From Streptomyces sp. NBC_01775 (GTDB lineage: Bacteria; Actinomycetota; Actinomycetes; Streptomycetales; Streptomycetaceae): a stretch of DNA of 64,000 nt. Each line of letters begins with the position of its first letter. Position 1 is the first letter of the stretch. The DNA lies in the NCBI RefSeq assembly GCF_035917675.1, contig NZ_CP109104.1, forward strand, positions 8,742,001-8,806,000, given 5' to 3'. Position numbers and translations under genes: made by a program. This document shows, piece after piece, positions 19,378 to 28,315 of the stretch. The notes below the pieces were generated by a model. That model had not been told where the DNA came from. It did no database searches and worked only from the letters and a program-made list of their open reading frames with translations.

Positions 19378-19639
19378 TGCCGTGACCGGCAATGTTTGCC
19401 CGGAAGGAGCGTCGTCGTGGGGGAGCGTGCGATCGCGAGGCGGCCGGAAGTCCTCGATCGGGGTCTGCCCTGCTCTGGGGGCACCTCCCGGCCGAAGGCC
19501 GGGGGAGAAGCTGAGAGCTTGGGGAAGGAGCTACCAGGGCTTTGGGCCAACGCCGCTGGGGGCACCCCCTGCTCGGAGAGCTTGGGGGAAGGCGTGCCGG
19601 ACGACGCGACAGGGCAAAGCTTGCCGGGAGGGGCACTAG
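19374..19639. repeat. MITE-like element, 266 bp
   Basis: The ends are inverted repeats of 28 bp with a few mismatches: CTAGTGCC....CCGGCAA..TTTGCCC at 19374-19401 and its reverse complement at 19612-19639. Between them lie two Streptomyces-type hairpin modules ('GGGGGCACC...GGGGGA', around 19480-19510 and 19559-19590). There is no coding frame of note. CTAG at both outer ends may be a target duplication. The 153 bp after it, up to the Lrp gene, holds nothing recognisable. Confidence 0.7.
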
Positions 19640-19792
19640 CAACTTATCGCCAGGATTTCCGGCGCAAGACACTAGCTGTATCGATCACGCGCGTGCTTGT
19701 GTGCACTGTCGGCGCAAGTCCGGCCTCGGGACCGATGCGCGAGTAGCTCTCGGCGTGATCAACCGCCTTCGCATGCGCCCGCTGCTCACATG

Positions 19793-20818
19793 TCAGGACG
19801 CGGCCAGCACCTCGGTGTTGGGTGCCACATGCCCAACACTTCGCCCCTCGCCGTCCAGCAGCCGCCCCATCTGCTTGACGGTGTGCAGGCAAGCGGCCCG
19901 GTCCACGACGGTGAGATGAGGGGAGCGCTCGCTGATAACCGCCTCCAGCCGAGGCAGATCTCCGAGCGACCGTAGCCAGACCATCAGCAGCAGATTCCGC
20001 TGCCCCGCCAGAGCGCAGCACAGCCGCACATCCGGCAGCGCGGCAAGCGAACGCGCCGTGGGCTCCAGATGCTGCGGCGGCACGCTTGCCCAGAGCACCG
20101 CGGTGTCCGGCCACCCCGTGATGGACTGCGCCACCTCGCAGCGCAGCCGCAGCAGCCGGTTCGCGAGCAGGTGCTTGACTCGGCGGCGCGCGGTGGGCTC
20201 GCTGATCCCGGCGCGGTCGGCCAGCAGGGTGAAGGGCATGCGGCCGTCCTCGTGCAGCAGCCGGTACAGCTCCCGGTCGACCCCGTCCACCCGCACGGCG
20301 CCCGCGGTCACGGGCTGGGCGTCGGCCGACTCCAGCGCATGTTGCTGCGATCGCTCCAGGCTGCGCAGCCGCCATCGGCTTGCCTCGCTGTAGCCCGCGG
20401 TCCGCATCTCCGCGCGGTACGCCTGGACACCGGGTATCGGGCCGATGCTACGGCGCAGATACGCGGATACCTCCGCTGGTGTCCGCAGCGCAATCACGAC
20501 CAGCAACCCGTACGGCCCGGTGATGTGGTGGACGTAGCGGACTTGAGGCTCTGGGCTCAGCGCCGCCGCGATGTGGTCCAGCCGCCCCGGAGCGCACTCG
20601 ATCTCGACATAGGCCATGCAGAACTCGCTGTGCAGCGCTGGGCCGACTACGCACGTCACCCAAGCCAGTCCGGTCCCTGTCAGCCGCTCCCAGCGGCGCG
20701 CGACGGTCACCGGGTCGAGTTCGAGCGCCCGCCCCAACTGGGCCCACGAGGCCCGCGGGGTGACCTGGAGCGCATTGATCAGCGCCAGGTCCTTTTCGTC
20801 GACGTGATCCTGCAACAT
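19793..20818 (-). CDS. Lrp/AsnC-family regulator, double-module
   Basis: At 341 residues it is twice the usual ~150-residue Lrp. Two winged-helix modules are visible: residues 6-45 ('VDEKDLALINALQVTPRASW' onward) and about 177-220 ('VDGVDRELYRLLHEDGRMPF' onward), each followed by a RAM-type sensor segment. Fused AsnC pairs occur in actinobacteria. GAGAGAAGC precedes the ATG at 20818; the frame is open far upstream only as a shadow of the divergent gene. It lies divergent from the PLP enzyme / permease / D-acylase operon and probably controls it in response to an amino acid. Confidence 0.85.
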   Translation of the reverse strand: MLQDHVDEKDLALINALQVTPRASWAQLGRALELDPVTVARRWERLTGTGLAWVTCVVGPALHSEFCMAYVEIECAPGRLDHIAAALSPEPQVRYVHHITGPYGLLVVIALRTPAEVSAYLRRSIGPIPGVQAYRAEMRTAGYSEASRWRLRSLERSQQHALESADAQPVTAGAVRVDGVDRELYRLLHEDGRMPFTLLADRAGISEPTARRRVKHLLANRLLRLRCEVAQSITGWPDTAVLWASVPPQHLEPTARSLAALPDVRLCCALAGQRNLLLMVWLRSLGDLPRLEAVISERSPHLTVVDRAACLHTVKQMGRLLDGEGRSVGHVAPNTEVLAAS

Positions 20819-20959
20819 GCTTCTCTCTATCACGGCATTCCCTCCACCGACACCCCCGTCTGTCGGTGGATGTGACGGATTACTGCGTATCGGCGGCATC
20901 TTCGCGGAGCTCGCCCACTCTGGTTGCCGTAAGAGCTTCGAAGGAGGTCGCGGATCGCC

Positions 20960-22393
20960 ATGCACGCGGACATCGACGAAAACAAGAACCGAGACGAGAG
21001 CAGAGAAGACGGAGGCCTCAGCAGCGGGCACCCGCACGGCCAGCACCGGGCCGGCGCTCCCGGCCGGCGTGATCGGGTCGTCCGCGCGGCGGTCCGGTCC
21101 AAGCTGGTCAGCTCCGCCCACCTGGTGACCGGCTTCGTCGACGCCGACGGCGTCCGGGCGTCCGTGCACGACCTGCACCAAGCCTTCGGTGACGCCCCAG
21201 TACTGCACACCTTCGCCGCCAAAGCCGCCTCCCTCGTCCCCGTCCTGCGGCTCCTGGCCGATTGCGGCATGGGCTGCGAGGTCGCCAGCCCCGGCGAACT
21301 GCGCCTCGCGCTCGCCGCCGGATTCACGCCGTCCACGATCGTCCTGGACTCGCCTGCCAAGACCCGTGAAGAGATCCGTCAGGCGCTCGCCCTCGGCGTA
21401 GCACTCAACGCGGACAACCTCGATGAACTGCGGCGCATCGATGCCCTGCGCCCCGCCGACTCGGCATCCGTCGTCGGCCTGCGCGTCAATCCGCAGGTGG
21501 GTACCGGCTCCATCGGCGCGATGAGCACCGCCACCACCACCTCCAAGTTCGGGGTCGCACTGCGCGACCCCGGCGCTCACGAGAGCGTGGTACGGGCCTT
21601 CGCCGAGCGTCCTTGGCTGACCCGGCTGCACGCCCATGTCGGCTCCCAGGGGTGCCCGCTGGACCTCATCGCAACGGGCATCAAGGAGACGTACGAACTC
21701 GCCGAGGAAATCAACGCTGCCGTCGGCCGGCGGCAGGTGACGAGCCTCGACATCGGCGGCGGACTGCCGGTCAACTTCGACGACGACACCGTCCGCCCCA
21801 CCTACGCCGACTACGTCGGGGCGCTGCGCGCCGCCGTGCCCGACCTGTTCGACGGCCGGTATGCGCTGGTTACCGAGTTCGGCCGGTCCCTGCTCGCCAA
21901 GAACGGATTCATCGCCGCACGGGTGGAATACGTCAAGGACGCGGGAGGCCGCCGTATAGCCATCACTCACGCCGGTGCGCAGATCGCCACCCGCACCGTC
22001 TTCATGCCGGACGCCTGGCCGCTGCGGGTGAGCGCGTTCGACGCCGACGGTCGCCCCAAGGAAGGCCCGGCGCTCGTGCAGGACATCGCGGGGCCGTGCT
22101 GCTTCGCGGGCGACGTCGTTGCCCACGCCCGCGAACTACCCGAACTGCGCCCGGATGACCTCGTGGTGCTTCACGACACGGGCGCGTACTACTTCTCCAC
22201 CCCTTGGGCGTACAACAGCCTGCCGCGGCCCGCCGTGCACGGCTTCACCATCGCCGATGACGACACGGTGCACTTCGTGCCAGTACGTCACGCGCAGTCC
22301 TTGGACGAGGTTGTCGCAGAGAGCGGCCTGGCCAACGCAGACGCGCTGCTCGGACAGCCTGCGCCTGCCCTTCCCGTACCGGCCTCGCACTGA
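20960..22393 (+). CDS. Fold-type III PLP enzyme (Y4yA / DAP-decarboxylase-like)
   Basis: A 477-residue protein of the alanine-racemase/ornithine-DAP-decarboxylase superfamily. The PLP lysine is in 'LHTFAAKAASLVPVLRLL'; other conserved segments are 'GCEVASPGELRLAL', 'LHAHVGSQGCPLDL', the phosphate-binding 'SLDIGGGLPVNF' and 'TEFGRSLLAKNGF'. The C-terminal barrel has 'GPCCFAGDVV' and 'HDTGAYYFSTPWAYNS'. It should decarboxylate, racemise or eliminate from an amino acid. AGGAGG sits upstream of the ATG; the first ~40 residues are polar and not conserved. With the D-amino-acid deacylase downstream it may process D-amino acids. Confidence 0.8.
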   Translation: MHADIDENKNRDESREDGGLSSGHPHGQHRAGAPGRRDRVVRAAVRSKLVSSAHLVTGFVDADGVRASVHDLHQAFGDAPVLHTFAAKAASLVPVLRLLADCGMGCEVASPGELRLALAAGFTPSTIVLDSPAKTREEIRQALALGVALNADNLDELRRIDALRPADSASVVGLRVNPQVGTGSIGAMSTATTTSKFGVALRDPGAHESVVRAFAERPWLTRLHAHVGSQGCPLDLIATGIKETYELAEEINAAVGRRQVTSLDIGGGLPVNFDDDTVRPTYADYVGALRAAVPDLFDGRYALVTEFGRSLLAKNGFIAARVEYVKDAGGRRIAITHAGAQIATRTVFMPDAWPLRVSAFDADGRPKEGPALVQDIAGPCCFAGDVVAHARELPELRPDDLVVLHDTGAYYFSTPWAYNSLPRPAVHGFTIADDDTVHFVPVRHAQSLDEVVAESGLANADALLGQPAPALPVPASH

Positions 22394-22475
22394 TCCTCAC
22401 TCAGCACAGCCCCGGGTTCCGCCTTCACTCAAACGACGCTTGCCAGCCCAGCAATCCGAACAGGAGGACATCATC

Positions 22476-23912
22476 ATGAGCGAGGTGAACACCACGAGCG
22501 GGAGAAGCCCGTCGGTGAGCGACGCGCCGAGCGGGCGGCCCGGACTCCGCACGGTCATCACCGTCGTGGCCATCGCAGGTTTGCTCCTGTCTGCGGTCGC
22601 CGCCCCATTTGCGCAGGCACCGACGCTATGGGGACTGGTGCCGATCGTCCTCTTCTGCGCACTCGCGCTGCTCGGCATGGACATCGTGGTGGCCACCGTC
22701 GTCGCGGTGATCTCGGCGCTGCTGCTCATGCTGCCCAGCCCGGCAGAGGCGGGCTCGCTGCTCGGTGACTCGCTCGGTGACGACATCACCGTGATCGGCT
22801 TGGTGATCATGCTCGGAGCCGGGGTTGGTGAGGTCTTGCGCACTACCGGGATCGCCGCCACCATCGTGCAGGGCGTGATGCGCGTTGTCCGAAACCGCGG
22901 CCGGGGTGCCGCGACGCTCGGGGTGATGGTCTCGTGCCTCATCCTGGTCGCAAGCCTGGGCACTCTGGCGGGGGCGCTGGCCATCGCTGCACCGCTGCTG
23001 CTGCCGATCGTTGCACGGCTCGGCTTCACGCGGTCCGCGACTGCGTCGATGATGTTCATCGGGGGCGGTGCGGGTCTGGCGCTCGCGCCGTTCGTCGGGT
23101 CCAACCTCGCCATCATGGATGCGGCGGAAGTCGGCTACCTGCAGTACCTGTTGTACGGCGGCGGACCAGTGGCCGCATTGTCGCTGGTGGCGGGTCTGGT
23201 GATCGTGCCGTGGATGCAGCGGCGCACGCAGCACACCGACGACTACTACGACACGGCGGAATTGGGCGCTACCGACGATGGCCGAGGGCCGCGTAGCGGC
23301 GTGGCCACCGCGGCCTTTGGTGTCGCGTTGATCGGCAGCCTGGTCTACGCGGTCATCTCCGAGGCCGGCATCACGTTCCCGCTGTTCGCGTTGCCGACGC
23401 TGGGGATCGTGGCCGGCCTGGCCGGCGGGCTCAGCCCAACCAAGATCGCTTCCACCATGTACACGGGCGCGGCGCGACTGATCCATGTGTTTCTGCTGTT
23501 CTGGCTGCTCGCGATGCTGTTCGCCGGCATCGACGCGCTGAAGCCGTTCCAGGTCATCCTTGCCACCTACGGCCACGACCTGCAGGGGCTGTCGCCCTTC
23601 GCTTTCGCCCTGGTCATCGCGGTACTCGGCTGGGTCGGTGTGCCCGGTGCCACCGCGGCGCAGGTCGTGCTGCTGGACAAGGTCTTCGGTGCGCTCGCCG
23701 CCAGCGTCGGAATCCCCGCCGGTGGGTGGGTCGTCGTGTTGCTGTTCGCGTCCAAAGCGGACACCTACGGGCCCTTCCCGAACCCCAACATGATCTCGGC
23801 GATGAGCCTGGCCAGGTCGGAAAGCCTGAAGAACATCTTCTACACCGGCCTCCTGGTGCTCGTGCCGGCGTGCACGATGTACGCGATCATCCTCTTCTTC
23901 GTAACCCGTTAG
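22476..23912 (+). CDS. Ion-transporter-superfamily permease (GntP/NhaC-like)
   Basis: A 478-residue membrane protein with 11-12 predicted helices and an AGGAGG ribosome site. Paired helical hairpins with Gly-rich breaks ('IMLGAGVGEVLRTTGIAATI', 'VASLGTLAGALAIAAPLLLP', 'WVGVPGATAAQVVLLDKVFG') resemble the gluconate/citrate/NhaC-type ion transporter fold. It probably carries an organic anion or amino-acid derivative with H+ or Na+. Its place between a PLP enzyme and an N-acyl-D-amino-acid deacylase suggests that N-acyl or free D-amino acids are the cargo. Confidence 0.75.
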   Translation: MSEVNTTSGRSPSVSDAPSGRPGLRTVITVVAIAGLLLSAVAAPFAQAPTLWGLVPIVLFCALALLGMDIVVATVVAVISALLLMLPSPAEAGSLLGDSLGDDITVIGLVIMLGAGVGEVLRTTGIAATIVQGVMRVVRNRGRGAATLGVMVSCLILVASLGTLAGALAIAAPLLLPIVARLGFTRSATASMMFIGGGAGLALAPFVGSNLAIMDAAEVGYLQYLLYGGGPVAALSLVAGLVIVPWMQRRTQHTDDYYDTAELGATDDGRGPRSGVATAAFGVALIGSLVYAVISEAGITFPLFALPTLGIVAGLAGGLSPTKIASTMYTGAARLIHVFLLFWLLAMLFAGIDALKPFQVILATYGHDLQGLSPFAFALVIAVLGWVGVPGATAAQVVLLDKVFGALAASVGIPAGGWVVVLLFASKADTYGPFPNPNMISAMSLARSESLKNIFYTGLLVLVPACTMYAIILFFVTR

Positions 23913-23920
23913 AGGGCAGC

Positions 23921-25507
23921 ATGTCCGAATTCGACATCGTGATAAATGGCGGGGACGTCGTCGACGGTACCGGTGCCCCGATGCGGCGGCTCAACATCGG
24001 CATCGCCAGGGGCCGGATCAGGGAACTGAGCGGCAACACCCTGACCGGAACCCGAAGCATCGACGCCACCGGGCAGATGGTGGCACCCGGGTTCATCGAC
24101 CTGCACTCGCACGCCGACTACACGCTGGAGAGCACTCCCCAGGCGGCCACCCAAGTCCACCAGGGCGTGACCACACTGGTGACCGGAAACTGCGGACATT
24201 CGCCATTCCCGTTCGAGGACCTCGACCTGATACGACGAGCGAGCAACTTCGACGATCGGGAGCTCAGTTGGGACTGGACCGACGCCACCGGGTTCCGGAA
24301 AGCCATCGACGGCGTCATGCCGGCGGTGAACGTCGGGTTGCAGATCGGGCACAACGCCGTACGGCTGGCGGTCCTCGGGGACGAGGACCGCCAGCCGACC
24401 GAGGCGGAACTCAACCAGATGTGCGGGCTCATCAAGGACGCGGCGATCGAAGGAGCGGTCGGCTTCTCCACCGGGTTGATCTACGCCCCGGGGGTGTTCG
24501 CAAGTGCCGATGAGGTGCGCGCGCTCGTCGCCACGTCGGCCTCCGCCGGGCTGCTCTACTCGACGCACATCCGCAACGAGACGTCGGCGCTGACCGATGC
24601 GGTGCGCGAGGCGATCGAGACGGCCGAGTATTCCGGGGCGCGACTGGAGATCTCGCATCTCAAGGCAATGGGGCCAGAGAACCACGGTTCGGTCGTCCGA
24701 GCGCTCACGCTCATCGACGAGGCGCGCGAGCGCGGCGTCGATGTCACCGCCGACGTGTACCCGTACACGGCGTCCAGCACCTCGCTCGTGTCCCGGCTGT
24801 CGGCGTGGGCGGTCGACGGCGGCAAAGACGCTCTGCTGGCGCGGCTCTCCGACGCCACCACCCGGGATCGCATCGCGACCGAATTGCGAGCCAGGTTCGG
24901 GCGAGACATCGCCCCGGAGGGGCTCGTCATCGCGGATCTGCCCGAGGGCCCGTACAGCGGCAGCATCGGAGCATCTGCCGCCGAGATCGGCCGAGCGGAA
25001 GGGACCGACCCGGCCGAGGCGGCGCTACGGGTCCTGGAAAAGCACGACGCGAACGTCCTGATCGTCAACCACGCAATGTGCGAGGAGGACGTCAGCACCG
25101 TGCTCCGTCATCCGCAGGTGTCCGTGGCCAGCGACGGGTGGACCATGACGGAACAGGGTGCGGGACAGCCGCATCCGCGCAGTTTCGGCACCTTCGCGCG
25201 AGTACTTGGTCGATATGTGCGCGAGCGTGGGATTCTCTCGCTCGAGGACGCCGTGCGCAAGATGACTTCTCTGCCGGCATCCCGCATCCAGATGACCAAC
25301 CGAGGAGTCCTCCGAGCCGGCAAGGTGGCCGACATCGCGGTGTTCGACCCCGGCACAATCATCGACAACTCCACCTTCGAGAAACCGTGGGCGCTGGCGA
25401 CCGGCTGCTCGACCGTGCTGGTGAACGGTGTCCCCACCCTCCTCGACGGGAGCCTCACCGGTTGGACCGGGGGACAGGTGCTCAGCGCCCCGCCGGACAC
25501 ACCCTAG
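23921..25507 (+). CDS. N-acyl-D-amino-acid deacylase (D-aminoacylase)
   Basis: The 528-residue amidohydrolase begins with a small beta domain then 'GFIDLHSHADYTL' (metal HxH). The D-aminoacylase metal cysteine is in 'VTGNCGHSPFP', further ligands in 'YSTHIRNE' and 'LEISHLKAMGPENHG', and the catalytic Asp in 'SVASDGWTM'. It hydrolyses N-acyl-D-amino acids to a free D-amino acid and carboxylate. The start lies 8 bp after the permease stop with an AGGGC site, so they are co-transcribed. The end overlaps transposon debris by 4 bp. Confidence 0.9.
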   Translation: MSEFDIVINGGDVVDGTGAPMRRLNIGIARGRIRELSGNTLTGTRSIDATGQMVAPGFIDLHSHADYTLESTPQAATQVHQGVTTLVTGNCGHSPFPFEDLDLIRRASNFDDRELSWDWTDATGFRKAIDGVMPAVNVGLQIGHNAVRLAVLGDEDRQPTEAELNQMCGLIKDAAIEGAVGFSTGLIYAPGVFASADEVRALVATSASAGLLYSTHIRNETSALTDAVREAIETAEYSGARLEISHLKAMGPENHGSVVRALTLIDEARERGVDVTADVYPYTASSTSLVSRLSAWAVDGGKDALLARLSDATTRDRIATELRARFGRDIAPEGLVIADLPEGPYSGSIGASAAEIGRAEGTDPAEAALRVLEKHDANVLIVNHAMCEEDVSTVLRHPQVSVASDGWTMTEQGAGQPHPRSFGTFARVLGRYVRERGILSLEDAVRKMTSLPASRIQMTNRGVLRAGKVADIAVFDPGTIIDNSTFEKPWALATGCSTVLVNGVPTLLDGSLTGWTGGQVLSAPPDTP

Positions 25508-25621
25508 GTGTGTTGTTCGGGGAGGTTGGTGATGCGGCTTGCTGGGGTGTGGCCGCTGATTCCGGCGTGGGGTCGGTGGTAGTTGTACCAGTCCAGCCAG
25601 TCGGGGAAGGCTGCCTGTCCC
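25504..25621 (-). mobile_element. IS481-family transposase, C-terminal fragment
   Basis: The minus strand reads 'GQAAFPDWLDWYNYHRPHAG' then ISGHTPASRITNLPEQHT and a TAG. This is the typical C-terminal end of IS481 transposases (W...YN..RPH..L....P..R). The rest of the element is missing; the cut abuts a different element on the other strand. Confidence 0.75.
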
Positions 25622-26150
25622 TGGTCAGCGTGGACTCCACCACCGCCCGTGCCCACCATGACGCGGCCGGAATGGTCGGAGACGAGGAGGTCCTTGCCGC
25701 CTTGGAGAAGGCCGCCGAGGCCGAAGAAGGGGCACGCGAAAGGCGTGAAAGCGGCGCAAGGAGCAGGCTGCAGCCGAAGCTGCCGAGGAGGTGACCCCAG
25801 CCGAGGAGGCCGAGCCCGATCCGGAGCACGAGGAGCGCGGCCGGCGCCGGGCGCGATTGAAGGCGGCAGCCCTGGGCCGCTCCCGCGGAGGCCTGACCAC
25901 CAAGGTTCACCTGTCGGCCGACCGGCGCTGCCGTCCGCTGCCGTTCGTGATCACCCCCGGGCAGGCCGCCGACAGCCCGCAGTTTTCCGCCGTGCGGGCC
26001 AGGGTGCGGGTCCGCGGGCCGGTCGGACGTCCGCACACCCGGCCCGGCGCCGTGGCGTGGCCGGAGACAAGGCGTACTCCTCCCGAGCCAACCGCGCCCA
26101 TCTACGGAAACGGAAGATCAAGGCGGTGATCCCAGAGAAGGCGGACCAGG
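25622..26150 (+). mobile_element. IS5-family transposase, decayed fragment
   Basis: Successive plus frames give IS5-type transposase pieces: 'VSVDSTTARAHHDAAGM' (catalytic Asp), then 'LGRSRGGLTTKVHLSADRRC' and RPLPFVITPGQAADSPQF, then 'GDKAYSSRANRAHLRKRKIK'. An early stop at about 25794 and further frame changes show that it is dead. It is joined at about 26150 to the truncated SMI1-like gene on the opposite strand, so it seems to have inserted there and cut that gene. Confidence 0.75.
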
Positions 26151-26530
26151 AGAGGCCGAGCAGGCCCCAGAAGGTGCACTCGGTGTCCAGCTCTATGAGG
26201 TGCCAGGGACGGGTCCGTGGGTTCGTCGGGGTGCAGCCAGCAGCCGATCCACCCCTTTCCGCCCTCCGCCACGAGCTTGACGTACTTGGCCATCTCCGCG
26301 GTTCCGGCGTTGACGGCCTGTATCTCCGGGTTCGCCAGTCCCATCTCGCTCCGATAGCTGGTGTCCAGGAGCGGGTGGACCTCTCCCGCCTCGAGGAAGT
26401 CAAGGTCGAGCAGGTCGCTGAAGTCGTTCCGGCCTTCCCACTGCGCCACCAGCAGCACGCGCAGATCGTCGGGTATGGGGCGGCCGTCCAGCCGCTCGCG
26501 GGAGAACTCGGCGAGCCGTTCGTCGTACAT
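26150..26530 (-). pseudogene. SMI1/KNR4-like protein, truncated and frameshifted
   Basis: From the ATG at 26530 the product starts 'MYDERLAEFSRERLDGRPIP' and continues to 'GKGWIGCWLHPDEPTDPSL'. The frame then shifts near 26200 to 'LIELDTECTFWGLLGLS' before hitting the IS5 fragment. The pattern (a helical start, then a W.G....P...LDTEG.FW-like strand) resembles SMI1/KNR4 immunity-type proteins. It is not functional as it stands. Confidence 0.5.
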
Positions 26531-26645
26531 ACGCCCTCTCCGGGGGGCGAAGCAAGATCGCGTCAACGTAACAGCGGTGTCTGACAAGAGGTTGGGTATG
26601 CCGGCGACTGCCCACCACCCCCGTGATCCGGACTCAGAACAGGTC

Positions 26646-26963
26646 CTAGTGCTGGGAGCCCACCGTCCACGACCAGAGCTTCTCGGGGTTTCGCACTGCC
26701 CAGATGTGTCTGATCCGGTCGCCTGCGATATCGAACGCGTACACCGTCACGGTGACGCCGTTCTGCTGAGCCACCAGACCTGGCTGGCCGTTGACCGTAC
26801 GTTCCAGGATCGTCAGGCCGGCTGCCCAACGGGCATTGGCAAAGCCGCGCGCGATTCGCTCGGCGCCTTCGACCGGGCGGAGCGCGGCGCTGACGAGACC
26901 GCCGCCGTCGCTGCTCGCCGTGACATCCGGGTCGAGGAGACCGATGAGCGCTTCGATGTCTCC
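26646..26963 (-). pseudogene. ECF41/SigJ-type sigma factor, C-terminal fragment
   Basis: The minus frame reads 'GDIEALIGLLDPDVTASSDG' then GGLVSAALRPVEG and ends 'IRHIWAVRNPEKLWSW'. This is the SnoaL-like C-terminal extension that defines ECF41/SigJ sigma factors. The sigma2 and sigma4 regions are missing; similarity stops at about 26963. A remnant with no start. Confidence 0.75.
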
Positions 26964-27060
26964 CCAGATTCTCCCCAGGAGCGACCGGGGCGGATCGTCG
27001 AGATCGGGCCTCAGAAGTCTGCCGTGGATCTCAAGGTCAAGGCGACGTATAGCCTGGTGG

Positions 27061-27165
27061 AATGCTTCCAGAAGTCACAGCCACCCGCTATGTCACACCC
27101 TTGCGGGAGGGTGGCTCGCTCCCCGGGATCGTCGAGGCCGACGACCTGGGTACTTACGTCATGTA
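27061..27165 (+). pseudogene. HipA-family kinase, N-terminal fragment
   Basis: A short frame from ATG 27061 reads 'MLPEVTATRYVTPLREGGSL' then PGIVEADDLGTYVM and stops at a TAG. This is the start of the actinobacterial HipA-like kinase family, which normally continues for ~270 residues ('...GLYV.KFRGAGQG'). The gene was cut right after the first beta-sheet, leaving 34 codons. Confidence 0.65.
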
Positions 27166-27755
27166 GGTTCCCGGGGGAGGGCGCTGAGCTGCGATTTTGG
27201 CTGAGATCGCAGCCCTGACCTTGGGCGATGTCTCTTACAGGGGCTTTCAGGCTCGCACGTGTCTATGCGGCCGGAACTCCCCATGGACTCCCCGGCAGAG
27301 GGCCATTCTCCCCAGAAACTCCCCAGGGTCGGGGCGAGCGGCCCTCTGCCCGGAGACGCTGTGAGACCCGCAGCCTGGCGGTCACTGTGATGTGTGCTGT
27401 CCTCGGGTTTCCGCGTTCCCCGCCTTCGTGGCGGGTCGGTCGCCAACTGCGGCAGCCTCTGCGGCGCTCTTCTCGGCCATGACGGTTGGCCGGTGCACCG
27501 GGTGGGATCGTCTGCGGCGCCGGAGAGCGCCGCTTCCCGGGCCCGGCCCACCATGTGGCGACCTGTGCGGGGTTTCTGGGCTGGGCGCAACTCGAGCGAT
27601 CCCGCCGTACATCGCCCCTGATGAACTCCTCCGCTGAGAAGGCAGCGCTCGGACGGTCGGTCCTGGGCTCTGACGCATACTCGTCACGACGACAGCCGGT
27701 ACGTCGCGAACCACTCGGCCACAGCGGCGTGAGGTTGGCGTACCGACCTCGCAGT
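27166..27755. other. Intergenic region without a supported gene
   Basis: About 590 bp between the HipA fragment and trmO. Several frames are open on both strands, but they are low-complexity Arg/Pro/Gly-rich products with no domain and no ribosome site. I see no tRNA fold and no convincing terminator. Confidence 0.5.
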
Positions 27756-28244
27756 TCAACGCTCTGTGTCATCACGCCAGTAGTCCTGGAGCATCTCGCC
27801 TGGCCAGGACGGCTGTGTTACGGGACCGAGCGGAAGCATTTCCTCGAAGACGGCAACGAGGTCGAGGATGGGCGTGCCGTCGTCGGCGTCGAGGTCTGTG
27901 ACCCGGAGGTCGCGTCCTTCGACGCCGAGCAGCCTCGGGAACGAGATGCCGAGCCGGGCGGGGCGCCGGTGGTTGTGGTGGACGAAGGTGCCCGTGGCGG
28001 GCCATGCCGGATTGTCCCGGGGAGAGCGGGCGTGCAACGCGACGTCGTCAGGGGAGCCGGCGCTGAAGTGCCACACGACTTGGAGGTGACTGAACTCCTC
28101 GATGCCCTGGAGAGTCTCCGTGGGGTACTCGGGAGCGAGCCTGATGATGGACTCGACGCCGCCCTTGAAGTCGTCGAGGCGGTTCGTGTGGCCCCCGACT
28201 ACGGTGGCGATGACCGGGACCTCGATGTTCTGGGACAAGTGCAT
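27756..28244 (-). CDS. TrmO/TsaA-like tRNA m6t6A methyltransferase
   Basis: A ~160-residue beta-barrel protein of the TrmO (YaeB/VirR) family: 'EYPTETLQGIEEFSHLQVVW' then HFSAG, and the SAM-binding 'FVHHNHRRPARLGISFPRLL' followed by GVEGRDLRVTDLDADDGTPILD. TrmO methylates N6 of t6A37 in tRNA-Thr(GGU). It departs from the consensus PRRPN/GRRPN motif (here HNHRRP). The ATG at 28244 has GAGGAG immediately before it, too close for use; the TTG two codons later (28238) has the right spacing and is probably the real start. Confidence 0.78.
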   Translation of the reverse strand: MHLSQNIEVPVIATVVGGHTNRLDDFKGGVESIIRLAPEYPTETLQGIEEFSHLQVVWHFSAGSPDDVALHARSPRDNPAWPATGTFVHHNHRRPARLGISFPRLLGVEGRDLRVTDLDADDGTPILDLVAVFEEMLPLGPVTQPSWPGEMLQDYWRDDTER

Positions 28245-28315
28245 CTCCTCGAGCGTTCGCAGCGCCGCGGAGCGCGTGAAACGCGAGGTCGCGCGGCCTC
28301 CCTGGTGTGATGCAG

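Noticed and set aside
19396..19746. 116-codon frame after the nitroreductase
   Set aside because: It runs through the MITE and its hairpins, and the product is Gly/Pro-rich without similarity.
27166..27755. Search for a tRNA or att site as an integration point
   Set aside because: I found no cloverleaf or GGTTCGAATCC-like T-arm here or elsewhere in the window.
27382..27759. 125-codon minus-strand frame before trmO
   Set aside because: No start signal, no domain and a biased composition; several equally long frames overlap it.
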